Positions 36,301-45,647 of a stretch of 64,000 nucleotides of DNA are shown piece by piece. Each line of letters opens with the position of its first letter. Position 1 is the first letter of the stretch. This DNA comes from Tethya wilhelma (taxonomy: Eukaryota; Porifera; Demospongiae; Tethyida; Tethyidae): contig CAXIPT010000001.1 of the NCBI GenBank assembly GCA_964030475.1, positions 15,585,290 to 15,649,289 on the forward strand, in the 5' to 3' direction. A program made the translations under genes and the position numbers. Below the pieces are notes generated by a model that was not told where the DNA came from, searched no databases, and was given only the letters and a program-made list of their open reading frames with translations.

Positions 36301-38874
36301 CTGCTCGAAATGGACATCAGCCAAAGACTGAAAGAATTTTGTACAATGCGTTCAATTATCATCATAAATTTAGTAATTGATTTCACATACCTGTTTTGTG
36401 CACACGGTATCACTCTCCAATGAAACTACAATGGGATAAAATAACATTTGAAATTAGGCAAAAGGCCTCAAGGGCCTAGGGAGGTATTTCAAAGGCACCC
36501 TCTATTAACCTCTAACATACCACCAGCATTGTTCCCAGGCACTCCTCCAGAACTATAGTCATTCTCTAAGCTAACTAGTAGTGTAGGGGGAGAGGCTAGC
36601 ATGGGAATGAGACCACATACCATTGACGTCTTTGATACTTGGAAGCTTCAAGTCCTGAACGAGGATCACCCTACCAGATGACAGCAAGATGACTAAACTG
36701 TATACACCTGGAAAAAAAAAAAACAACAACAAAAAAAAAAAAAACAATTATCACATCAATCTGTTGACAGTGTCATACCATTTAAGTTTTGAAATACAGT
36801 GTTAAGGAAAATGTGGAACAGACCTTCTTTAGTAGTTTCGGTGAAATGGAGTGATTTGAATACCCTATTAGCACCTTCTTTATCATTGTCACTTGGTTTA
36901 CTGATAGGCTGCATAGGAATGTACGAAATTGAAGAGAAATTAAGGAGCAAGAGAAAATAAAAAGAAAAAGGACAGAAAGCAAACATTGTCAAAGCACACA
37001 TACTGTCACTTACTCATGACAGAGTGTGGTGAACCCAAAATTGCCATCATGACACAATGTAAACAGAGATCACATGATCCAAACACATGTCAACATGGCA
37101 ACTGGTTACGCCCCAAAATTTGGTGAGTGAAGAGAGGATTATAATTTATAGGTCTCTGTTTTCTTACAATACTACTTGCTTTGAATTAACCATACACATC
37201 CTGACTAGTGGTGATGAGCCACAGAAGAGGGTAACTGGTTCCATGCTCCTATGTAACCTTGGCAATGGTGAGGAACTGCCATTGAGATGGAAGCATGACC
37301 CATTTCGTATGTCAGTGCTTGACTTTCAACGAGCTAGTCTGGATAAACTTGCCGAAATCTTGAATGTTCATCATTTTTGTCGAAACAGAGATAAGTAAGG
37401 TCCGACAAGGGATAGAATTTGAAACAGAAAAAGACAAAGCCAAGAAGAATGACAATCGTAGCAAGGAAGAGAAAGTGGAAGACGTCTCGTGGCTCCTAAA
37501 AGTGATCAACAGATATTGTTCACTGCTTCTGGGTGGCATGAACAATCTTGCCAGTGACTGTAAAGATCTTGTAAGAACCAGGAATGCATTTGCCCACGAA
37601 GCCTACGTTAAGGTGCCTCTGACACCCTCCTCATTGGGGGAGGTGGAGTGGAAGACCAAGTCAGTCTCACCCAACAAAACACTGATGAAGACAAGAACCC
37701 TCCATCACACAGAAGAAGCAATTGACAAGTGTATAAAGTTTGCTAAAGGCATACTACTAGGAGCACAATGCCTGGAAATGGTTAGTTATGATGAAAATAA
37801 AATTTAATGAAAGCCCCTATTGATAATTTGCTTACTTTACTGGGACAGTTAAACTATGATTTGTGTAACTGATACATAGATTGTTCCTTGCTTAACTACA
37901 GGAATCAAAAGAGGGAGAAAAATTTCAAGAATTATCAGTTCGAGTGGATAGCTTAGAGACTCTAAAGACCACATTCAAGGAGTTCTCACAGTACAGGGAA
38001 CTTGAATCAGTCAATTCAAGGGCCTTCTTCTCCAGAGGAGCCACTGAGAGGAAGCAGATGTCACTGGAAGTACTGGAGCTGATGGAGAAGAGGATCAAGG
38101 AAGAAGACGACTTAGAACTGGAGGAGCTTGTTTCGTGTGTCTTTGCTTCGAGGTGTTGTGTGAAACTCGGTGAAAAGTTGGAACAGTAGCGTTAATTGCT
38201 CTTGAAAACACTTTATCAGTAGGAAAATGGTTATTGTGTATTACTATGATGCCAATTATTTTTCATGTACATCAATTTTGACTTTATACCAAAAACCTAT
38301 AAGGTGTAACATTCTTACTTGTGAAAAGAGGAGCTGTTTCATCACAGGGCTCATAAAGTGTAACACTCCTTCCCTGCAATTGATTGCCAGGAAAAGAGTA
38401 CAAGTTAATGACACATGCAACACACACTAGGATAACCCTTCCAGTCATCTCATTCACCTGTCGCCAGCCAAGAGAACACTGCCATCTTTACTAAGAGCTA
38501 CCACATCAATGGGAGACTCTGCAAATAGTGACACAGGGGCAATCAATAGCACGCACAGTTTATACTGTCAACAATTTTCAACCCACCGAAAGCAAACTCG
38601 TGGATTGGTTGTCCACTCAAAGCATGAAGGTGGACAGTGGTACCAGCCACAGTACACAAGAAATGTAGACCAGCAACAGCTGCTTCAACCTGTGTTCAGA
38701 CAACACAGCTATAAAAGTTTTCATGGAATAATAGTAAAACTACAGTTGATACTAGTGTTTCAATAGTAGTGTCTATATATCTTTATGGAACAACCAACTT
38801 ACACTTTTGTTAGCTGCAATGTTGCCAGTGTTCTTGGCCTCATATAGACCACTTTGGAAAGAAATATCAACCAT
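22596..38874 (-). CDS. KNTC1: KNTC1 (Rod) kinetochore protein, N-terminal half
   Basis: Start ATG at 38874 (MVDISFQSGLYEAKN). The early exons encode an N-terminal beta-propeller; SPIDVVALSKDGSVLLAGD matches human KNTC1 residues near 85-102, and ALPENRLATLLAQQKFEEAE and LLRGYGVRDFN are diagnostic. Exons, all phase-consistent: 38874-38803, 38689-38587, 38518-38458, 36900-36779, 36707-36621, 36425-36391, 36327-36205, 36130-36043, 35964-35900, 35820-35623, 35384-35289, 35205-35144, 35047-34930, 34873-34670, 34327-34271, 34197-34136, 34066-33958, 33875-33732, 33638-33582, 33477-33355, 33263-33150, 33078-32935, 32836-32738, 30133-29927, 23895-23836, 23749-23675, 23462-23346, 23250-23172, 23091-23012, 22919-22783, 22699-22596. 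It stops at a GT repeat, and the frame continues at 15944 on the plus strand. Introns hold a HEPN-like gene, a TRAF gene and the protease-fusion gene, all antisense. The smallest exon (36425-36391) is assigned mainly on phase. Confidence 0.92.
24075..24330. mobile_element. Degenerate TTAAAGGAACTGT element
   Basis: The left end TTAAAGGAACTGTCACTATA followed by GACTAAAAATAGAAATTGTG resembles the intact element at 28587-28838. A matching right end was not found, so this is a decayed or half copy, with an approximate right boundary. It lies in the same KNTC1 intron. Confidence 0.4.
25025..27315 (+). CDS. Seven-pass membrane protein fused to a Ulp1/C48-like cysteine protease
   Basis: Three exons: 25025-25456, 25579-27051 and 27133-27315, both introns in phase 0, 695 residues. 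Residues 1-30 form a signal peptide (MLVIVTLFCGGTFFAVA), followed by a Cys- and Asn-glycosylation-rich extracellular region to about 165. Seven hydrophobic spans follow, among them LYMYQFLVPIGVTLTGGLVL, LSVLSLALLTFLYAIGM, FLLFYDIVGLFLIVPLIL and VMAVFIFLIPFQIMVTAAYV. After the last span comes a cytosolic region ending in a protease-like domain: His in GGNHWVTIK (about residue 580), Asp in IIFDSLK (about 599), Gln in QQKNGCDCGLF (about 637) and Cys in the same motif (about 643). This is the His-Asp-Gln-Cys set of Ulp1/SENP and related transposon-borne C48 peptidases. An even closer look is the CGLFAIAFA-MREHL style typical of mobile-element Ulp1 domains. All catalytic residues are intact. The gene is nested antisense in a KNTC1 intron. 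The fusion is seen directly; activity and substrate are unknown. Confidence 0.75.
27683..27892. mobile_element. MITE-like palindromic element, CCGTATAG family
   Basis: Begins ACCGTATAGCGGGAAATTTT and ends with the exact complement. The inner sequence also carries GTGGGGGAAAATTTTCGCG and its complement, so much of the 210 bases can fold. It is the same family as 9328-9516 and lies just downstream of the protease-fusion gene. Confidence 0.8.
28011..29004 (+). pseudogene. Truncated paralogue of the seven-pass/protease gene
   Basis: ATG at 28011 opens a signal-peptide-like start, and EYSGCCITIVK aligns with the Cys-rich start of the intact gene. The frame is then lost near 28160 and resumes in another frame: YWTAKTSINL and GFQFFSLLFSN match YWTSQTSTLI and GFQFFSLFFGD of the neighbour. 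A 27-base unit is duplicated in tandem at 28351-28403 (KVHVTMPDK / KVHVTMSDK). The counterpart of exon 2 starts at 28911 after TTGCAG (LKTYVQ ... GDYDTS) but hits a stop at 29002. No membrane spans or protease domain remain. A MITE (28587-28838) sits in its intron. It is clearly a decayed tandem duplicate. Confidence 0.75.
28587..28838. mobile_element. MITE with TTAAAGGAACTGTGTCACTA ends
   Basis: The left end ATTAAAGGAACTGTGTCACT continues into ATATAAGC, and the right end is its exact complement, giving a 28-base terminal inverted repeat. Inner arms (GTTACTAAAAATAAAATG and its complement) extend the foldback. Non-coding. It lies in the intron of the pseudogene. Confidence 0.85.
29005..29926. 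other. KNTC1 intron remainder, no gene seen
   Basis: AT-rich sequence between the pseudogene and the KNTC1 exon 30133-29927. Homology to the short intron of the other copy is retained only next to the donor (about 29904-29926). A GGAATGGGCCC motif near 29884 hints at a dispersed-repeat end. Confidence 0.4.
30768..32502 (+). CDS. TRAF-like RING E3 ubiquitin ligase (copy 2, interrupted by contig join)
   Basis: Near-identical to the gene at 6600-8297 in reverse orientation: RING (CVQCKE ... CCGHHYCLVC), TRAF-type zinc finger, Gln-rich coiled coil and MATH domain ending ITEIIVHS. The start is ATG at 30768 (MRQFNSVAV) and the stop is at 32500-32502. The frame is broken only at the N at 31195, where 34 bases (GACACAGAGAGCAATGATGG and onward) occur on both sides: 31160-31194 and 31198-31231. 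Dropping one copy restores the frame, so the break is an assembly artefact. The gene is nested antisense in the KNTC1 intron 32737-30134, between exons encoding IALIQEIQDKE and YVMGCVELL. Confidence 0.9.
34360..34581. mobile_element. MITE-like element with ACCGTAAACATGGAAATATT ends
   Basis: The left end ACCGTAAACATGGAAATATT plus GGCGG is matched by an inverted CCGCCAATATTTCCACATTT right end reaching ACGGTA. Inner repeats TTTAATTTGGC recur in both orientations. It is non-coding and sits in a KNTC1 intron between exons 34873-34670 and 34327-34271. Confidence 0.8.
36710..36746. repeat. A-rich run next to a KNTC1 acceptor
   Basis: A-rich run on the plus strand with C interruptions. On the minus strand it is the long T-tract of the acceptor for the exon at 36707. 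Confidence 0.8.
37095..38189 (+). CDS. HEPN-like domain protein, copy 1 (frame possibly broken)
   Basis: Nested antisense in the KNTC1 intron 38457-36901. Exon 1 is 37095-37122 (MATGYAPKFG, good GTGAGT donor). The main exon covers about 37220-37780, with [20 protein letters not shown], then VRTRNAFAHEAYVK, then a helix with IDKCIKFAKGIL. The last exon is 37902-38189, ending [13 protein letters not shown] and a TAG. The RNAFAH stretch fits the Rx4-6H motif of HEPN RNase-like domains and is matched by RNDLAH in copy 2. Two problems are visible. The frame shifts by one near 37362, between KLAEIL and FIIFVETEISKV, compared with copy 2. No acceptor of the right phase joins exon 1 to exon 2. It may be decayed or affected by a base error. 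Assignment to HEPN rests on the motif and helical pattern only. Confidence 0.55.
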
Positions 38875-39342
38875 GCTAAAAACTCTTCCCTTACCCGATG
38901 CCTAAGGCCTAGGCTGACCATGTGTTCCAACTCCGACCAGTTTCAAGTTGAACTCTGGCGCCAAAAAACATCTAAGGTCAAAGGTCATAGTCTAAAGACG
39001 GTAGGTCGATTTGCAAATTAGCTCCATTTCGTCACAAAGTGAGCGTTTGGTTGCAAATAAACGAATATTGTTCTTGGCTTGATTGACCTATTGAAGTACA
39101 AAGACGTTAGGGCTTCTTTCAGATCATATCCGCAAACATAAAAGTAATCAGACACGTGCCAAACTTGTGGTTTTTTTACGGTAAATTAATTAACTTTTCA
39201 GTAATGTAAGATCAAGATTCCCATCCCCTTAGTTTCCCGCCTACGAGAATTATTTAATAATTTTGCGTCTGAGAAATGGCATGCAACAGACAAGGTGGAG
39301 CGTGGAAAACGGCAGCCCCGGGCTTGCTATATGCTTCAAGTA

Positions 39343-39349
39343 TAAATAG
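39343..39349 (+). promoter_or_regulatory. Probable TATA box of the EGF/CUB gene
   Basis: TATAAAT lies about 60 bases before the ATG at 39403, with a plausible initiation region TCAGATTGT some 25-30 bases downstream. The gene diverges from KNTC1 (start at 38874), so about 530 bases serve both genes. Confidence 0.55.
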
Positions 39350-39402
39350 AAGACCGTGTCAGATTGTACAACTATCTAGCAGTTATTGCATAAGAAAGCA
39401 TA

Positions 39403-41152
39403 ATGTCTGCAAAAACGACTTCAACAAGAGCGGTGAACACTAATTTTAATTGCTTGCGTTTAGTGGCAACATTACTCGCAATAGCAAGCAGCATGTACGA
39501 CACCGAAGCAAGCAACAGTGAAGGATATACATGCTTCAGATGGACGAGCAAAGCACCGAGGGATTGCACTTGTGGAAGACTCAGATACGACATTGAGGAT
39601 CAATGCCAAGACGATCTCACATACTATGAGCAAATATTCAGACACATAGACAGCTCCTCGTGTCCTTTCGTCTGTGAAAATGGCGGCACCTATTTCAAAA
39701 CCAGCGACGGAGTGCAGGGATGCCACTGCAAGGAGGGCTTCCACGGTGCTTGCTGTGAGATCGGTAAGTAACTGCAATATTTGCAAGCAAAAAAGAGCTA
39801 GCTGTGGATATTTGCACCAATAAATATGTAGCTAGCCCCTCCCCGACTGTGAATGCATGCATCAGGATCAAATTCACAGTTATTGTTGCATGGGCATGAG
39901 TGTAGTACACCACAAAACCACAGATTTTAATTTGAATCAAATTGACTGTCCCTTGCAGAAACCTATTGTGGAGGTACATATTTTGAGCCAACAGGAGAAT
40001 TCAGCACACCAGGATTCCCCGACTATCAGTATCCAAACAGTTTCCGATGTGTGTGGAAAATCACAACTGACCCAGATCGAAGAATTGCCCTGAGCTTGAA
40101 GAACGACACCTTCGATGTAGAGGCAGGCTCAAACATGTACACCTGCAATAACGATTGGCTAACAGTGTACGATGGTCCAGACAAAAAGAGCAAACGACGT
40201 GGACCCTTTTGTGGCAAGGGAATGAGAAAATTCAGCACCATCTACAGCTCCGGTCGACACATGTACGTCGAGTTCATATCGAATAACAAAAACCGAAAGA
40301 TGGGATTCAACCTACAGTACAGAACATACGTGAAAAGTAAGTATCATAAATTATGAATCAATCCTCACGATGAGTGCTATTGTCTATATGGTTTGATGTG
40401 GCTAGGGTACGTATGCATGCACGTGCAAGCCATTGTGTTGTGAAGACAATGTAACAAAGCAAGCAGGTTTACTTAGACAACAGAGGTACCTTAAAGAAGT
40501 TAAAACTCGTAGTAAGCAAAAACAGATCGAAGTCGATATAATTACCAAGCATATAATTGTAGATTAAAGGAGCATGGAATGCAATATAGTCTAGATCGCA
40601 TCCGTCCATGTATACATTGTCTAGATTTAAGTGCATTTGTAATCAAAATAGTATGGCACTTTAAAAATGATTCTACAGTCACTGAAGTATAATATATTAT
40701 ATACAATACAGTATATGAATACACATCAATAAAGCAACAATAATTACACATGTACACATTTTCCCTCTATCCTCATAGATCAAGAATGTGGACCGAGACA
40801 AGTATACGAGCTCCCCACGGCAATCATCACTTCTCCTCAGTTTCCCCTCAACTATAAACCCTACCAAAGGTGCGAGTACGAAATCAAAGTCAAACCAAAT
40901 CACGATTTGATTCTCAGAACTCTTGAACTCAATTTACTGGCCAGAGCAGGCTGCTCGAGTGGAGATTGGGTCTCAGTCCATGTTAAGAATGGAGAGAATG
41001 AAGAGGAGGTGACGAAGTTTTGTGGGAAGGATCTCTACGCTCCATACCCAATTCGAGGAGCAGAGAATGTAACACTGAAGTTTAGCTCGGACTATACCAC
41101 AGAGGGAAGATATAGAATACAGTACGAACAGATTCCGATTGATCTATCATAA
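39403..41152 (+). CDS. Secreted EGF-like plus two-CUB-domain protein
   Basis: Three exons: 39403-39763, 39959-40336 and 40779-41152, phases 1 and 1, 370 residues. The start ATG follows a TATA box. Residues about 18-36 look like a signal peptide (LRLVATLLAIASSMYDTEAS). Exon 1 ends with an EGF-like module (CPFVCENGGTYF ... CHCKEGFHGACC). Exon 2 is a CUB domain (YCGGTYFEPTGEFSTPGFP ... DWLTVYDGPD). Exon 3 is a second CUB-like domain (ECGPRQVYEL ... SPQFPLNYKPY ... CSSGDWVSVHV) ending at a TAA. Domain boundaries coincide with exon boundaries. Such proteins act in the extracellular matrix, in developmental signalling or in lectin/complement-like recognition. No transmembrane span or protease domain is present, so it is probably secreted. 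No specific orthologue is claimed. Confidence 0.85.
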
Positions 41153-44100
41153 CCATTATGATTTTCATTATGTTGTGTACTGTTTTGTGTTCTTAATTGT
41201 ATATAAAATCATTTCACCTACAAATCCTCCTCTCTCTTGTATGATGAATACTTCAATTTGGTGCATTATTACGATTGTTGACTTATAACAGATCATGACA
41301 TATACTGCTGTGCAGTAATGCCTTTATCCATTGCATACATGTCACTCAAAGTTCATGTTTTTGTTTTATCAAAGGTTTATTTTTTCTTTTTTGAATAGAA
41401 TTATAATAATTATTATAACAATATTATCTCATTTCAATCACCCTCAAATTCTGGTGCTGTACAATGCTTTCAACAAAGATATTGCTATTAGGAGAACAGT
41501 GATATTAAAATTTAATGCTAACAAATTTCCCATAAAATTATGATGAAATCTTGTTGCCATGAATTGTACCAACAACGTATACACAAACCTAGTTATTAAA
41601 TTATGACCATGTCACTGATTGTATACAATGCCATGATTGTATGCTTCATGTGGCTAATTCTGTATGCTCAGAGTTCTAGTCGTGTAGACCAAATTGATGT
41701 CCAAAAATGGCATGCATTTAAAAGGATCACTTTTAATAACCATGATTAACATTTTCGGAATGAGCAAGACGTCACAACAATACATCCCAGATACAAACAA
41801 ACATGAACAGCAAAATAACCTTTTTTTTGTAAGTTAAACAGATCGACTAGATGCAATTTCATCAATTTTCATGCATGTCATGACACCTGCCTGCATGATT
41901 GAGGTAATAATGAGAATTGGTACAAATCACAGAAAGTTGAAACTTATTAGGATGCCTCATGCAACAAGTGATCTTTCATAGCAACATCTGGACACTGTAT
42001 TACACATGTGCATGCAATCATCATTAAATTTTTGCCGTGTGATGTGGTTAACAAACAAGTGCATGACACAATTATAATGACATCAATTTAGGTGGAGTCA
42101 TTAAGGTAGCCATTACAGAATGAAAATTGATCAAACCATGCATGTTGTGTGAGATCAGTAAACACTACTACGCACGTATAATTTTATATTGAAAGAAAAT
42201 AATATTATCATTGTAAGTTACATCCAACACAATGCATCCAAAACAAAAAAATGTCACTTATTTCAAGCTGGGATATGACACAAAACACATTATAATTATA
42301 TTATATCACTAGCCAATTCAATTTTCCATTCCTGGTTTGCACTTGCAATGCAGTTAATTCTTAGTGGTCTTGTAGTTTACTCGGGAAGCACCATCATGCA
42401 CTACAAGAAAAACCTCTTAATTTTGTCTCTAATGAGATTATGACAACCAGTAGCAGATTGCAAGTGAAGAAATATTCTTCTTTTTAACGCCTCTTCATTA
42501 TTATTAGATTAACGGGCTTAGCCCAATCTCTGAAGTGCTTGAATTAGGCCTTTGACAATCAAATCAATGGTGAGCTTTAACCATACACAAAAGGAATGGG
42601 AAAAATTCAATTTCTCTAATCAACCACACCGTCCTCTCAACACAATTTTGGTCAATAAAACACGGGAGCTGGTATGCAAGTTGAAACATAGGCTCACTAT
42701 ACAACCAAAGCCCACATAGTGATTGCAGTTGTATCATTAGCTTTGCAAATGCCGTATGGTCTGTAATAACCCACAAAGCCCTTGGTAGAGATGTCGGTGG
42801 TCACAGTAAACAGGTTCTCTCCACTTGCCACATGCCCACTTGAAGTGCATAGAACACAACCACTTGTTTACACACACTGCACGACGTCACACAGACTCAG
42901 CAAGTCCACACACACACTTCAGTTATTGTGTGCGAGTGCATAGAGTTTATCCAGCTGTCTTAGCTATCCAGTTATAATTTATTGTCAATGGTCTCACCCA
43001 AAGAACAACAGCAGTGGCTATAGGCCACAGGAGTTGCTAGGTGACACAGAATAGGCATGCACCTAGGCATATTGTTCTCATCTTAATAGCCACATGCAAA
43101 CACAAACGCAAATTCAATCACACACACACTCTCACACTTGAAGAACTAGATGCAAAGTGCACATAATGAGATACACAATTCAAGATTAGAATGGTCAGCT
43201 ACTAGATAAGTGAGTTTGCCAAGTAATTACAATTAAATTAGCATGCAACAATACCCTTCCAAATTATAATTGAGTAACAAATTCACTTTTGCTTAAATGT
43301 AAACACTTTAAAGCTCCTCACATGACAGTGGGTTCCTCTAGAATAGAAACACAAAGCTAATTATTGCATTGAAGTTTAATACACGCACATCTCAGAAGTC
43401 AACAATGTACGCACGTTGCCATGACTCCAAGTACAAGTTGTGATGGACTACGATCATCAAATGGGAAAATTTCACATTTCTCTCGTGAATAAGCCTTGTT
43501 CCCAGGCTCTCCCCTTTCTACAGAGGAACGAGGCTACTCATGAATAACATCACCCTCCAGAGTACGTTGCTGCTCAAACAATTAACAGCTGCCATAAATC
43601 CAGCAGGCGCCAGGCGCCACTTAATAGAGGAGGCATCAATACATACATGCACGGAAGCAAAGCGTTAATATACAATACACTGGGATGACCATAAGTATGT
43701 ATACATACTCGAGGTCATACAGTCATGGTTATTCAACCACAATACCTCAAATCTCTTTGATGAGTGAACAATGAATTCCCCGTACCAGATGTCAATTAGT
43801 ACAGTGGTAAAATAACATCAATATACTTCTGGTATGTGGTCTAATACTCAGCTCAATAGTAGAGCAATAATAACTACTAGTTTTATTAAATCTAAACGAT
43901 CAGTGGCCATACCTTGGTAAACATTACAAACCCCATTAAAAACATTTATTATCAATTAATGCCGAAGCCACACTCTCCAAACACAATTAATAAACCATCA
44001 ACAGTTGGTCACAAGAAATTTGCCAGCAGCATTATGCAATCTTTGTGCTACGGGCGATACAACACAAAAGAACAATGTTTGGTTTCATGATGCCTCCAAC

Positions 44101-45647
44101 TGCCCGCTGACTGGCACTCCTCATCCTGTTAGTGACCGACTCCGAGACAATAAATTACATTGTGCAGGCAATTTGTGGTGTCGAACGGTTGATAGTAGAT
44201 CTACCGCATTGGCTAGGTTTGGAGTGCCACACAAGCATAATGTTATGACACACACACACAGGCACTGCTCAGTGGTCAGTGCTGAGTGTATGACACTTGC
44301 ACAGGATACAGTGGCACTTAGGGAGCAATTCTGTGATAAAAATTCATACTATATAGTTCTGAAGTTCTTCAACAATGTTGTATTTTCCCCTCCAGGTCTT
44401 AAAAAATTCACTTCAATTTTTTTAGAATGTTTCAGTGCACATGCAATGCACCACTTAAAATTAGTGCCGATGCCATACAATTACAGTAGTATACTGGGCA
44501 ACTGGCCAACAACAATAATATCATATTATAGGATTCTCAGGTCTCATTAAACCTCAGGCACCACCACACAGGCAATTCAACCACTTGCATTTAGCCGTCC
44601 AGTCTAGACAATCTCATGCACTTCAGGAAAGAAACAATAAATCAGAATGTTCTGAATAGGACAGTCATTGGAGAAATACTCAAGGTGAACAATACAGGAC
44701 TGCTGGTGTACAAGTTTACGTCCTTAAAAAAAAGTACAATCTAATTTGAGAAACAAATTGTCTTAAGTGGTTCACAGACAAGCACAACAAGCCACAAGCT
44801 ACTTGAGCTCTAGGTGTATTTTGGTGATCTGGTTCTACGACAACATCTGGTTCAAGAACAAGCTGTTCTACAGGTGTAGTTTCACATCAAAAATACACAA
44901 GAAATCTCCCACAAGACGTACATGCACACAGAAAACCCGAGGCCATTTATTAGCTACGGTACTCATTAGCTTTGATTGCTACAAGTGATTGTCATTAACA
45001 TAAGTACATGCAGTTACATAACAAACGTGAAGGACTGTGTTCTTAAGTGACATCCATTAGTATTACACATTACTACCATAATACTCTCTTTAATTCATGC
45101 ATTTCACTGAGGACTTTTTGTTTGGACCTCAGTCTATTATAAAGCACTGGTTGTCATGGATACTTAAGGACAAAATTCGATTACAACAAACAGAGTTTTA
45201 AACATGGACACAAAGTATGCGTTGGTTGCTAAGCTATGGACAGGCCTCCAAGAACACATGGAGACTGACGCCATAACAAATTGGTTCTGACGTGGTTCAA
45301 GTGGCTAACAAAGGATAATGGGCTAGCATAAGAGAGTAGAAAATGAGTCATGCAGACTATCCAAATTCTGAGCAAATTGAATAGAAGCGCGGAAGCTCTA
45401 AGGTAGTCATTTGTAAACACAGTGGCATTAATGGAAGAGAAACATTACCACAATAAGTAACCAATCGACTCTTAAAGTACATAAATATTGTATTAATACA
45501 ACCTCTGTGAAATTGTACAAAATTCAAATAAACTAACTCCGCTTTAGTCTCTATAATGTATGCATTGCAATGATAAAAATTTTAATAATCTCACAATTTT
45601 TGTTCTAAATTTGCTGCCTAGATTCGGTTAACCCAGGGATCCAGCTG
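41153..45647. other. 4.5-kb stretch without a recognised gene
   Basis: Lies between the stop of the EGF/CUB gene and the stop of TARBP1, which converge. It is AT-rich, with a short (CA)n at 43116-43136. A repeat block at 43495-43545 contains TTGTTCCCAGGCTCTC, related to the hairpin at 61935-62006. A 181-codon open frame (44005-44550) lacks any domain, signal or splice context and is probably chance. I see nothing else I can support. Confidence 0.4.

Noticed and set aside
36521..36552. Extra small KNTC1 exon
   Set aside because: It has splice-like ends, but inclusion breaks the phase. Joining 36621 directly to 36425 keeps frame.
37014..37050. ATG-ATG with a GTAAGT donor as KNTC1 first exon
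   Set aside because: Its phase does not join the next exon without a stop, and better N-terminal exons matching KNTC1 are found at 38874-38458.
44005..44550. 181-codon open frame
   Set aside because: It opens with an ATG, but there is no domain, signal, plausible splice context or homologue that I recognise. It is probably chance in non-coding sequence.
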